From: Pontimicrobium sp. SW4 | Lineage (GTDB): Bacteria; Bacteroidota; Bacteroidia; Flavobacteriales; Flavobacteriaceae | Assembly (NCBI RefSeq): GCF_039954625.1 | Contig: NZ_CP157199.1 | Coordinates: 1,922,001-1,986,000, forward strand | Direction: 5' to 3' | DNA: 64,000 bases | Shown here: piece after piece, positions 45,993 through 54,680 of the stretch | Layout of the letters: each line of letters starts with the position of its first letter | Position numbering within the stretch: the first letter of the stretch is position 1 | The notes under the pieces: model-generated | What the model was told of the DNA's origin: nothing | The model's database searches: none | What the model saw: only the letters and a program-made list of their open reading frames with translations | Program-made: the position numbers and the translations under genes

Positions 45993-48441
45993 TATTCTAC
46001 TCTTAATACTTATTTGCTTTAGCTGTCAAACTAAACATGATGCACCTCAAACTATTGAGCTACACAATAATTGGCAATTCAAAAAAGCGAATGAATCAAC
46101 TTGGAATCCTGCTACGGTTCCAGGAAATGTCCATTCTGATTTATTGGGAAATAGTCTTATTCAAAACCCATTCATTGGAAACAATGAGCATGATTTACAA
46201 TGGATTTCAGAAACTGATTGGGAATATAAAACAACCTTTTCTGTAGAAAAAAAAACACTTCAAAAAAAGAATATCGAACTTGATTTTGAAGGTTTAGATA
46301 CTTATGCATCTATATTTTTAAATGACAGCTTAATCTTAAAAACTAACAATGCCTTTCGTGAGTTTCAAGTAGATGTAAAATCCTTATTAAAAACTGAAAA
46401 CGTATTACGGATTCTATTCAAAAACACTATAAAACATGAAGAACAAGCCAAAGAAAAATTAGGTTATACCTTGCCAGAAGGCAATCGCATTTTTACCCGA
46501 AAAGCACAATTTCAATACGGTTGGGATTGGGGACCTAAACTAAATACTAGTGCTATTTGGCGACCTGTGAAATTGGCAGCTTGGAATGATTATAAAATTA
46601 ATGGTTTTCATATTGAACAACCGTCTTTAAATGATTCTATAGCTGAATTAGCAGTAATATTGGATACTAACTCAAAGCTAAAAAAATTAAACTTTGATAT
46701 TTATGTAAATGATTCATTACAGGCTTCTTTAGAAGATTTTTTAACTAACGATTCTAAAATAATACCATTTACAATAAAAAACCCAAAACGTTGGTGGCCA
46801 CATAATTTAGGAGACCCTTATTTATATGACATCAAAGTGGTAGTTAAAAAAGGCAAAACTATTTTAGATAGTATTTCAGTTAAAAAAGGTTTACGAACTA
46901 TAGAGTTAGTTGCAGAAAAAGATAGCATTGGTGAATCTTTTTATTTTAAAGTCAATGATGTTCCTGTATATGCTAAAGGTGCCAATTATATTCCGCAAAA
47001 CAATATGCAAAATAAAGTTACTAAAACACATTATGAAAAATTGCTTGATGATGTTGTTGATGCTAACATGAATATGCTGCGAGTTTGGGGAGGAGGCATT
47101 TATGAGAACGATATTTTTTATGAGTTGTGTGACGAAAAAGGCATCCTAGTTTGGCAGGATTTTATGTTTGCGTGTGCGATGTACCCTGGAGATAAAGACT
47201 ATTTACAAAATGTACAACAAGAAGCTATTGACAATGTTAAACGATTAAGAAATCATGCAAGTATAGCTTTGTGGTGTGGAAATAACGAGAATAGCGAAGG
47301 TTGGCATCGTTGGGGTTGGCAAGACGGAAGACAACAAGAAGAAAAAGATGAAATATGGGGTAATTATTTAAAAGTGTTTGACTCTATTTTACCAAATACA
47401 GTCGCTAATTTAACTGATACAGATTATTGGGAATCGTCGCCAAAATATGGCCGTGGAAATCCTAAATACGAATTTGAAGGTGACGCTCATGATTGGTGGA
47501 TTTGGCATGATGGATATCCTTTTGAGCATCTTGAAGAGCGTGTTCCAAGATTTATGAGTGAGTTCGGGATGCAATCCTTTCCTAGTTATGAAGTTATTAA
47601 TTATATCAATCAAAGTGATTCGTTAGAAATTACTTCAGTAGGGTTTAAAAACCATCAAAAGCATGTTCGCGGATTTCAGTTGATTGATGAGTACATGAAA
47701 CGTGATTTTCCTGTAGCTACAAACCCAGAAGATTATGTATACATGAGTCAACTATTACAAGCATATGGTATTACCAAAGGCTTAGAAGCACAACGTAGAG
47801 CAAAACCTTATAATATGGGAACTTTGTATTGGCAATTGAATGACTGTTGGCCTTCAATTTCATGGTCTAGTATTGACTTTTTCGGAAACTGGAAAGCGTT
47901 ACATTATAAAACAAAAAAGGCTTTTGACAATGTTTTAATATCATCAAAAGTTGAAGGAGATATACTTAAAACATTTATCATCAATGATAATTTAGAAGCT
48001 GTAACTGACACACTTCACTTAAAATTAATTGATTTTTCAGGTAAAGAGCTTTGGACTTATTCAAAAGAGATTACCGCTTTAGAAAACAGTAGCGAATTGA
48101 TGCATGAACTAAATCTGATTAATATTGACAAAAGGAATGCTGTTCTCATATCGAGTTTTAACAATACAACCTCAACTCATTATTTAGCAAAACCTAAAGA
48201 CTTAAAACTTCAACAGGCTGACATCAATCACGAAATAACAAAGATTTCTTCTGGATTTAAGATAAAACTATCTAGCTCTACTCTGCAAAAAGATGTATTT
48301 CTTTTTACTAAAACAAAAGGACATTTTAGTAATAATTTTTTCGACTTACTTCCTAATGAATCCATTGAAATTGAATTAGAAACTGAAGCTGAAACTCTAG
48401 AGGGTTTGAAGATTAAAGCGTTGAATGGATTTATTAAATAA
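45982..48441 (+). CDS. GH2 beta-mannosidase, lipoprotein
   Basis: The protein has 819 residues from the ATG at 45982, which directly precedes a lipoprotein signal (MRYSILLLILICFSCQ, Cys15). A longer frame starts inside cutC at 45916 but puts 22 residues before the signal. GH2 domains are in order: sugar-binding (TIELHNNWQFKKANE), immunoglobulin-like, and the TIM barrel with acid/base Glu in WCGNNENSEG (about 435) and nucleophile Glu in FMSEFGMQSFP (about 527). FTRKAQFQYGWDWGPKL and the barrel motifs match beta-mannosidases. With the GH20 enzyme upstream it could process the core of N-glycans. Confidence 0.94.
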   Translation: MRYSILLLILICFSCQTKHDAPQTIELHNNWQFKKANESTWNPATVPGNVHSDLLGNSLIQNPFIGNNEHDLQWISETDWEYKTTFSVEKKTLQKKNIELDFEGLDTYASIFLNDSLILKTNNAFREFQVDVKSLLKTENVLRILFKNTIKHEEQAKEKLGYTLPEGNRIFTRKAQFQYGWDWGPKLNTSAIWRPVKLAAWNDYKINGFHIEQPSLNDSIAELAVILDTNSKLKKLNFDIYVNDSLQASLEDFLTNDSKIIPFTIKNPKRWWPHNLGDPYLYDIKVVVKKGKTILDSISVKKGLRTIELVAEKDSIGESFYFKVNDVPVYAKGANYIPQNNMQNKVTKTHYEKLLDDVVDANMNMLRVWGGGIYENDIFYELCDEKGILVWQDFMFACAMYPGDKDYLQNVQQEAIDNVKRLRNHASIALWCGNNENSEGWHRWGWQDGRQQEEKDEIWGNYLKVFDSILPNTVANLTDTDYWESSPKYGRGNPKYEFEGDAHDWWIWHDGYPFEHLEERVPRFMSEFGMQSFPSYEVINYINQSDSLEITSVGFKNHQKHVRGFQLIDEYMKRDFPVATNPEDYVYMSQLLQAYGITKGLEAQRRAKPYNMGTLYWQLNDCWPSISWSSIDFFGNWKALHYKTKKAFDNVLISSKVEGDILKTFIINDNLEAVTDTLHLKLIDFSGKELWTYSKEITALENSSELMHELNLINIDKRNAVLISSFNNTTSTHYLAKPKDLKLQQADINHEITKISSGFKIKLSSSTLQKDVFLFTKTKGHFSNNFFDLLPNESIEIELETEAETLEGLKIKALNGFIK

Positions 48442-48446
48442 ATCTC

Positions 48447-51098
48447 TTATTTGATTATCAATTTTTTTATGACTTCTTTTTCGCCTAGGGAAACTTTTAC
48501 AAAATACAATCCACTATTTAGCTCTTTGACATTTATAGATGTATCATTGGATATAAGCACTTTCTTACCAAGGGCGTTAAATATTTCTACCAGGTTAACC
48601 TGAAAGTTAGAAGTTGCATTAATATTAATAAACTCTCTTGTTGGATTTGGATGTAGTGTTATTGAAGCAGCCAAATTAAAGTCATCTATACTTAGCGTTG
48701 AACAACTTTCACTAAAAGTTGTTTGGGCATCTATATTGATCCAATTGGCAGTACTGTAAGCTACATTATCAACTGTAATACAAGTTAAACCAGTATTTGA
48801 TGTTGCATTAAACTCTACGAAGTTAGAGTTATTGCCGTTTTTAACGTTTAAAGTTTCTAAATTATTAATGTGACAGGTCAACGTAGTCAAATATGGATTC
48901 TGGCTGACATCCAATGAGGTTAAATTGTTATCATCACACTTTAAAATAGTGAGTGCTGTGTTTTGAGATACATCTAAGCTCGAAATATCGTTGATTCTAC
49001 AGAATAAAAATTCAAGCAATGTATTATTGGTGACATCGAGATTCGTTAATTGGTTGTCATAGCAATAAAGAGTTTTTAAGGCTGAATTTTGTGAGACATT
49101 TAAATTTGACAAGTTATTATTACTACATGTTAAGTAATTTAGATTTAATAATTGAGATACATCTAAACTAGAAATTTGGTTGTTATCACAATAAAAATAT
49201 ATAAGGTTTGAATTATTTGAAATGTCAATATTTGATATTTGGTTATTTGAAATAATAAAATTTATTAAAGCTGTATTTTGAGTAACATCTATTGAAGAAA
49301 TATTATTATTATTTAAGATTAAGGACTCTAATAATAAATTATAATTTAGAGATAATGAATTCAAGTTGTTATAAGCACATTGAAATTGTTTTAAATTAGT
49401 GTTTGAACTTAAATTTATTGTGCTTAATTGGTTGTTATTAAAATATAAATCTTCTAGTAATACATTATTTGAAAAATTTACTGAGGTTATTGAATTACCT
49501 ACAGCATACAATGTCTTTAAATTTAAAAACGCCTCTATTCCAGTGAGGTCTATAATGTTTTTCGAATTTACATTTAAAAAAGTTATGGTATCTATTGAGT
49601 TTATTTTTACATAGCCATCTAAGGTCGTATCATAACCTAAGTCTATCAAGGCTTGTTCAAAATTATTGTCAGGCACATAAGCTTCAGTAAAATGGCAATT
49701 TTCACTAAAGGAGGTTTGAGCATCATAGTTTCCCCAATTAGTGTAACTATATGTAATATCATCAACTTGAATACAAGTTAAATTGTGATTATTTGAAGCA
49801 TCAAAAAAGGTAACATTAGTATTATTACCATTACTTATATCAAGCGCTTCTAAGTTGTTAGAAGGGCAATTTATTTCTGTAAGATTTGTGTTTAGGTTTA
49901 AGTTAAGCTGCTCAATAGCATTGTCTCCACATATTAAACGTTTTAACAAAGTATTATTTTTTACATTAAGTTCAGTTAATAAATTCGAGTTACAAGCTAA
50001 TACTTCTAACGCTAAATTTTGTGTGACATCTAAACTAGTTATTTGGTTATGCCCACAAAACAGATCTTTAAGGTTTGGTTTGTTTGTAATATCAATACTT
50101 GTTAACTGATTTTGTCCAATACTTATCTTTTCTAAAGCTGTGTTCTGGGTGATTTCTATAGATGTAAGGTTGTTGTAACCACAAAAAAGAGTTTTTAAAT
50201 TTATGTTTGAACTTAAATCTAATGTATTGAGTTGATTAAACATTATATATAATGTTTCTAATTGAATATTTTTTGACAAATCTACCGATGTCAATAAATT
50301 GTTTGATGCTGTCAATAACGTTAAGCCTGTGAATCCTTCAATTCCGGTGAGATCTGCAATATCTTTTGCTAATAAATCTAATGAGGTAACTGTTTTTATT
50401 GAATTTTTGTCTACATAGTTATCTAAAACCGTATCATAACCTAAATCAATTAATACTTGTTCAAAGTTATCATCTGGCACATAAATATCATTAAAATGGC
50501 AATCTTCGCTAAAGGAGGTTTGAGCATCATAGTTTCCCCAATTTGTATAACTATAGGTTATATCGTCAACTTGAATACAGATTAGATTAGGGTTTGAAGA
50601 TGCATTGAACTCTATTATGTTTGTATTGTTACCATTATTTACCATTAAAGCTTTCAATGCATTATTATTGCAGTTGATAAGCATTAAGCTCGTATTTAAA
50701 CTTAAATTAAGCTGTGTAATACTGTTGTTTCCACATCGCAACTCCTCCAATAGTGCATTGTCCCTAACATCGAGTGTGGTCAAGGAATTTGAGCCGCAAT
50801 TTAAGATTTCCAAAGACAGATTTTGAGAAACATCCAGAACGGTCAATTGGTTTCCAAAACATCTCAATTCGGTTAATGCCGTAAAATCTTCAATGCCTGT
50901 TAAATCTGAAATGTTACTGTTATTGACATTTAAAAACGTAACTGCATTGATATTTGAGGTAAGCACATAGTCGTCTAAAACAGTATCGTAGCCTAAATCT
51001 ATTAAAGCCTGTTCAAAATTATCATCAGGAACATAGGTGTTTTGAGTATACATAGTTAATGATAACAATATAAAAGTTAGGAAAGTAAAAGTTTTCAT
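48447..51098 (-). CDS. Large secreted leucine-rich-repeat protein with T9SS sorting domain
   Basis: The protein has 883 residues with a signal peptide (about 1-18). Three related modules follow, each opening with a VPDDNFEQALIDLGYDTVLD-like segment, then a run of about 21-residue LRRs (LTSLDVSQNTALTILKCDD type), and closing with CIQVDDITYSYTNWGNYDAQ or a variant and one or two cysteines. The final part is a type A T9SS domain (ITLHPNPTREFINI through EVIKKLIIK). LRR solenoids usually bind ligands. It is likely a surface-exposed adhesin or receptor. Confidence 0.87.
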   Translation of the reverse strand: MKTFTFLTFILLSLTMYTQNTYVPDDNFEQALIDLGYDTVLDDYVLTSNINAVTFLNVNNSNISDLTGIEDFTALTELRCFGNQLTVLDVSQNLSLEILNCGSNSLTTLDVRDNALLEELRCGNNSITQLNLSLNTSLMLINCNNNALKALMVNNGNNTNIIEFNASSNPNLICIQVDDITYSYTNWGNYDAQTSFSEDCHFNDIYVPDDNFEQVLIDLGYDTVLDNYVDKNSIKTVTSLDLLAKDIADLTGIEGFTGLTLLTASNNLLTSVDLSKNIQLETLYIMFNQLNTLDLSSNINLKTLFCGYNNLTSIEITQNTALEKISIGQNQLTSIDITNKPNLKDLFCGHNQITSLDVTQNLALEVLACNSNLLTELNVKNNTLLKRLICGDNAIEQLNLNLNTNLTEINCPSNNLEALDISNGNNTNVTFFDASNNHNLTCIQVDDITYSYTNWGNYDAQTSFSENCHFTEAYVPDNNFEQALIDLGYDTTLDGYVKINSIDTITFLNVNSKNIIDLTGIEAFLNLKTLYAVGNSITSVNFSNNVLLEDLYFNNNQLSTINLSSNTNLKQFQCAYNNLNSLSLNYNLLLESLILNNNNISSIDVTQNTALINFIISNNQISNIDISNNSNLIYFYCDNNQISSLDVSQLLNLNYLTCSNNNLSNLNVSQNSALKTLYCYDNQLTNLDVTNNTLLEFLFCRINDISSLDVSQNTALTILKCDDNNLTSLDVSQNPYLTTLTCHINNLETLNVKNGNNSNFVEFNATSNTGLTCITVDNVAYSTANWINIDAQTTFSESCSTLSIDDFNLAASITLHPNPTREFININATSNFQVNLVEIFNALGKKVLISNDTSINVKELNSGLYFVKVSLGEKEVIKKLIIK
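48690..51035 (-). repeat. Three tandem LRR modules in one protein
   Basis: Module boundaries, read on the minus strand, are about 51035-50490, 50486-49685 and 49682-48690. Modules one and two have a nearly identical end (CIQVDDITYSYTNWGNYDAQ). The opening VPDDNFEQ segment recurs at each start. The modules differ in LRR number, which suggests duplication followed by gain or loss of single repeats. Confidence 0.8.
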
Positions 51099-51448
51099 AA
51101 GCGAGATTATTTTCTTTTGATTTATCTATTTATTGATTCAAACTGTTTTTATAACAACTTAAAACAAAGATATTTGCATGTGAAATTCTTTAGTAAAACT
51201 CAGGTTGTAAATTATATCACATTTGTAGCGTTACTCGTTTCATATTAATGACTTGAAACAGATATGTTAATCCTTGCAACATAAGTATCAAAAGCTAGGA
51301 CATGTATTAGCTGTTAATGAAATAGAACTAAGTAGTGTGGTAATTTTTATAATTGCGTTAATTTCTAGAAAATGAACCTTGGGTTTCCAGTTGTAAAAAC
51401 ATGAACTCACATTTACATACGTATTACCAAAGTATTCTATGATGCTAC
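51099..51448. other. Noncoding stretch between the LRR gene and the cupin remnant
   Basis: This 350-bp stretch has no supported gene. It holds the candidate -7 box of the LRR gene at 51165-51172. Apart from that I see no tRNA, hairpin or coding remnant in it. The next sequence on the right is decayed cupin. Confidence 0.5.
51165..51172 (-). promoter_or_regulatory. -7 promoter box of the LRR gene (TATCTTTG)
   Basis: This is an exact TAnnTTTG match on the minus strand, 66 nt before the ATG at 51098. Confidence 0.5.
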
Positions 51449-51820
51449 CTAAACCTTGATTATCATATCATAATCTTTCACCGAATTAATAACTTGCTAA
51501 CGATTTCTGGTGCCATGGATTTTATTTTGCATTTTCTTCATTTATTGGCACACCCATATTCTCGAAAAAACTTCCAAAGCCTTTCGGACTATGTATATTT
51601 ATCCATTTACAAGGGAAACCACTAATATTGTTAAAAGTATGCAATGTTTTGAGCGAAATGTCTATAGACTCACCAGCTTTCACCTTCTTGGTTTCACCAT
51701 TAACAAAAAACTCCATCTCGCCTTCAACTATAAAAAAAGACTCGTTATAGGAATTGTGAAAATGTGGTGGTGGATCTTGAGTTTTTGTAGGTGTTTCCAC
51801 GAATACTAAATCAAAAGCTT
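51449..51820 (-). pseudogene. Truncated, frameshifted cupin gene
   Basis: A minus-strand frame from about 51815 reads AFDLVFVETPTKTQDPPPHF, with the cupin metal-ligand HFHNSYNESFF and the later KAGESIDISLKTLHTF. After PINEENAK it hits TAA (51522-51524). The minus-one frame continues as KSMAPEIVSKLLIR, and then, after a second shift, as VKDYDMIIKV with a stop at 51449-51451. These pieces fit the C-terminus of small cupins. The N-terminus is missing: the residues between about 51820 and 51899 come from the antisense of the TetR remnant. The gene is therefore broken at both ends. Confidence 0.75.
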
Positions 51821-52373
51821 GAAACAAGAGAACATATTTTAGCAAGTGCGTAGAAATTACTAAGTAAGGGTATTGATTTTTCTCTTGAAGAGGTTGCAAA
51901 AGAAGCCGGAATTTCTAGAGCGACTATATTATAGATATTATTCAAATACTGAAATACTTGCGGCAGAAGCTAGCTTGGATATAAACACCTTAAGTCCTGA
52001 AAATCTAATCAAGAGTTTGCAAAGTAAAGATCTTGAAAATAAGATTTTTGAAATTCAGAATTATTTCAATACGCTGGCCATAGAAAATGAAAATGCCTTT
52101 CACAAATATCTTAGCGTGGTCATAACCTCTAATGCAGAGAAAATAAAAAGAGGGGCAAGACGGAAGAAAACTCTGGAATTAGCTCTAAAGGATGTAGAAA
52201 TTGCTGCAAAGGACAAGAATGATTTAGTAAATTTGCTAAGTATATTGATTGGAATTAAACCACTTATAGTGTCAAAGGATGTATCCAGTTTAAATAATAA
52301 ACAATCAAAAGAAATACTAAAATGGGGAATGAAATTAATCCTGAAAGGCTACTTTGAATCCAAAAAGGAATAA
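51812..52373 (+). pseudogene. Decayed TetR-family regulator gene
   Basis: Plus-strand reading from about 51812 gives QKLETREHILASA, then TAG (51851-51853) where Trp is expected, then KLLSKGIDFSLEEVAKEAGI and SRATI. One extra T at 51929 shifts the frame, and YRYYSNTEILAAEASLD follows in the third frame to a TAA at 52373. Together they make a normal TetR HTH (ISRATIYRYYSN) and C-terminal domain. The start is lost at the junction with the cupin remnant. A shorter ORF from 51873 is therefore not a real gene on its own. Confidence 0.78.
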
Positions 52374-52397
52374 CTGTAAATACAGGACAAAACCAAT

Positions 52398-52988
52398 CTA
52401 AGTTCTATCCTCTTTTAACCACTTTGGAACATCTTGCGGTTTGAAGTTTCTCATTTTATCGATTAGCCTGTCTATGTTATTATCTACAATTAATAACTCA
52501 AGATTATCCAGTTTTAAAAAGTCTTTGGAAACCATGGTTTCCAACATGCGAATTAAATCATCATAAAATCCATTGATATTAAACAAACCTATTGGTTTTT
52601 GATGCAAGCCCAATTGTGCCCAAGTGATGATTTCAAATAATTCTTCAAAAGTTCCGAAACCACCGGGAAGTGCAATAAAACCATCAGACATTTCATGCAT
52701 TTTCAACTTACGTTCATGCATGTTTTCTGTGGTAATCAATTCACTCAAGCCTAAATGCACCACTTCTTTCATTTTTAGGAATTCTGGAATGATGCCAATT
52801 ACCTTGCCATGATGATCAAGCGAGGATTGAGCAATTTTTCCCATAATGCCGATTTTTGCAGCACCATAGACTAAGGTGATATGTTCACTTGCCAAAGTTT
52901 TCCCTAAGGCTTTAGCTTCAGAAATTATTTTAGTATCATTCCCTTCACTGCTTCCACAAAAAACCGCGACAGATTTTAGTTCCTTCAT
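52398..52988 (-). CDS. LOG family protein (TIGR00730 type)
   Basis: The protein has 196 residues. The signature GGFGTFEELFEIITWAQLG (PGGxGTxxE) and the N-terminal VAVFCGSSEGNDTKI and LVYGAAKIGIMGKIA identify the LOG/Rossmann-like lysine decarboxylase family. Characterised members are phosphoribohydrolases that release a base from nucleoside 5'-monophosphates. Despite the old family name they are not decarboxylases. It overlaps prmC by 4 bp and is the last gene in a minus-strand run. Confidence 0.93.
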   Translation of the reverse strand: MKELKSVAVFCGSSEGNDTKIISEAKALGKTLASEHITLVYGAAKIGIMGKIAQSSLDHHGKVIGIIPEFLKMKEVVHLGLSELITTENMHERKLKMHEMSDGFIALPGGFGTFEELFEIITWAQLGLHQKPIGLFNINGFYDDLIRMLETMVSKDFLKLDNLELLIVDNNIDRLIDKMRNFKPQDVPKWLKEDRT

Positions 52989-53833
52989 CCTTTTATTGCT
53001 TTAATCATTCTATCTTTTTCAAAAATATCCATTTTTAAATCAACATTTTTAAAATTGGAATTTGCTAATAATTCTTTTGTAGACTCACCCAAATTCTCAT
53101 TGATTTCAAAATATAATTGACCATTTGGCTTCAGTATCTCATTGGAAATTTCAGTTATTTTTCTGTAAAACAATAAAGCGTCGTCATCTTTAACAAATAG
53201 CGCTAAATGTGGCTCATGATTTAGCACATTAGCACTCATCGTTTCCTTTTCTAATTCTCGAACATAAGGTGGATTAGAAACGATAACATCAAATTGTAAG
53301 CTATTAAAATCCCAATCTAAAATATCAGCTTCAATAAATTCTACTTCAACATCATTACTAATAGCATTCTGTTTAGCTAATTTTAAAGCATTTTCAGAAA
53401 CATCTAACGCAAAAACTTTAGCGTTTGGTAAGTTTTTAGCCAACGTAATAGCTATACATCCGCTACCAGTGCCAATATCTAAAATGGAAATACCTTCCTT
53501 GTTCTTATGTTCATTAATAATCCAAGCGACCAATTCTTCGGTTTCAGGCCTAGGAATTAACACCGAAGGATTAACCTTAAAAACTAATCCATAAAACTCA
53601 GTATCTCCAAGAATATATTGAATAGGCTCATAGTTTTTCAGTCTATCAATGGCATTTTGATACTTATCATATTTCTTTCCAGACACTACGGCATATAAAT
53701 TCTGTGAAATATCAACACGTTTCATTTTTAAAATATGATCAGACAACATATTGAAAAATGAGTCTATTTCGGTATCAGGATAGTATCCTATTAGCGCATT
53801 GTTAAAATAAGTTCTTAATGATTTTAATATCAT
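52985..53833 (-). CDS. prmC: Peptide chain release factor N5-glutamine methyltransferase
   Basis: The protein has 282 residues from the ATG at 53833. A longer frame to 53863 lies within the GNAT gene. The SAM motif is ISILDIGTGSGCIAITLA, and the catalytic NPPY is in DVIVSNPPYVRELE. YVLGDTEFYG-like PIQYILGDTEFYG and VNPSVLIPRPETEELV in the N-terminal part are typical of PrmC. It methylates the Gln of the GGQ motif of release factors. It overlaps the upstream and downstream genes by 4 bp each. Confidence 0.95.
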   Translation of the reverse strand: MILKSLRTYFNNALIGYYPDTEIDSFFNMLSDHILKMKRVDISQNLYAVVSGKKYDKYQNAIDRLKNYEPIQYILGDTEFYGLVFKVNPSVLIPRPETEELVAWIINEHKNKEGISILDIGTGSGCIAITLAKNLPNAKVFALDVSENALKLAKQNAISNDVEVEFIEADILDWDFNSLQFDVIVSNPPYVRELEKETMSANVLNHEPHLALFVKDDDALLFYRKITEISNEILKPNGQLYFEINENLGESTKELLANSNFKNVDLKMDIFEKDRMIKAIKG

Positions 53834-54624
53834 AGTATGTTTTTTATCATATATACTCCACAAATAGTATGCCCTGTGTTTCCAATTGGTTTTTCCAAAT
53901 ATTTAAATCCGTTTTTCTCATATAGCTTAAGCGCCAATTTGAGTTGCGGAGCAGATTCTAGATAGCAAAATTTATAATCGAAATCTTTAGCAGCCTTCAT
54001 ACATGCATCAAACAATTTTTTTCCAAAACCTTTACCACGTGCATCAGGATGAAAATACATTTTTTGCAATTCGCAAGTATCTTGTGCTGATCCTTTTAGC
54101 TGCTTTATACCTCCTCCACCTAATACCTTTCCATTTTCCTCTACCACAAAATAAATGGCTCTATCAGATTGAAACCCTTCGTACATGTGTTTTACATCAT
54201 CATCTTCAAGAGAAGAACCAACCGTTGGCATATCAAACTCTTTAAAACAGTTCGTCATAATTGCTTCTATAGACTGGTTATCTTCAGGTTTTATTTCTCT
54301 AATAATCATGTTATTAACACCTAATTTTTTAATCTTCTTTTTGTGATGTGAAAATACGTAATATAAACGCGACTTGAACGAGAAAAAACTAAAAGACAAT
54401 CCCTTTTCGTTTTTAGAAAAAAATCCTTTTAAAAGACCAATCAAATCATTAATTATATAAGACAAAGGGAATGAAATAATCAAAAGCCCTAAATAGTTAG
54501 AAGTTAACCACGAACTATAAAGTGATTCTAATCCTTCAGGCAAAGAGGTCATAAAAGAAAAACCTATCATCATAATAAAAGCACACACAAAATAAGCTAG
54601 TAAACGGAAGACAAATTTTTTCAA
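53830..54624 (-). CDS. Membrane segment fused to GNAT acetyltransferase
   Basis: This 264-residue ORF has two distinct parts. Residues 1-105 contain two hydrophobic helices (LLAYFVCAFIMMIGFSF and YLGLLIISFPLSYIIN) and a basic end. Residues 106-264 form a GNAT domain starting MIIREIKPEDNQSIEAI, with DARGKGFGKKLFDACM (acetyl-CoA loop) and LALKLYEKNGFKYL. GNAT relatives of this kind are normally free proteins starting at the internal Met (about 54309). So either the ORF is a true fusion, or a small membrane ORF has lost its stop, or translation starts twice. Confidence 0.75.
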   Translation of the reverse strand: MKKFVFRLLAYFVCAFIMMIGFSFMTSLPEGLESLYSSWLTSNYLGLLIISFPLSYIINDLIGLLKGFFSKNEKGLSFSFFSFKSRLYYVFSHHKKKIKKLGVNNMIIREIKPEDNQSIEAIMTNCFKEFDMPTVGSSLEDDDVKHMYEGFQSDRAIYFVVEENGKVLGGGGIKQLKGSAQDTCELQKMYFHPDARGKGFGKKLFDACMKAAKDFDYKFCYLESAPQLKLALKLYEKNGFKYLEKPIGNTGHTICGVYMIKNIL

Positions 54625-54680
54625 TGATATTTGAATTTTCCATAAATATAAATCTTAATATTGTTCTTCAATAGTTTTTT

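Noticed and set aside
51510..51809. Plus-strand ORF of 99 codons opposite the cupin remnant
   Set aside because: It is the antisense of the cupin sequence and encodes no recognisable domain.
53834..53863. prmC starting at 53863
   Set aside because: The extra residues lie in the GNAT coding sequence and are unlike PrmC; ATG 53833 gives a 4-bp overlap and the usual N-terminus.
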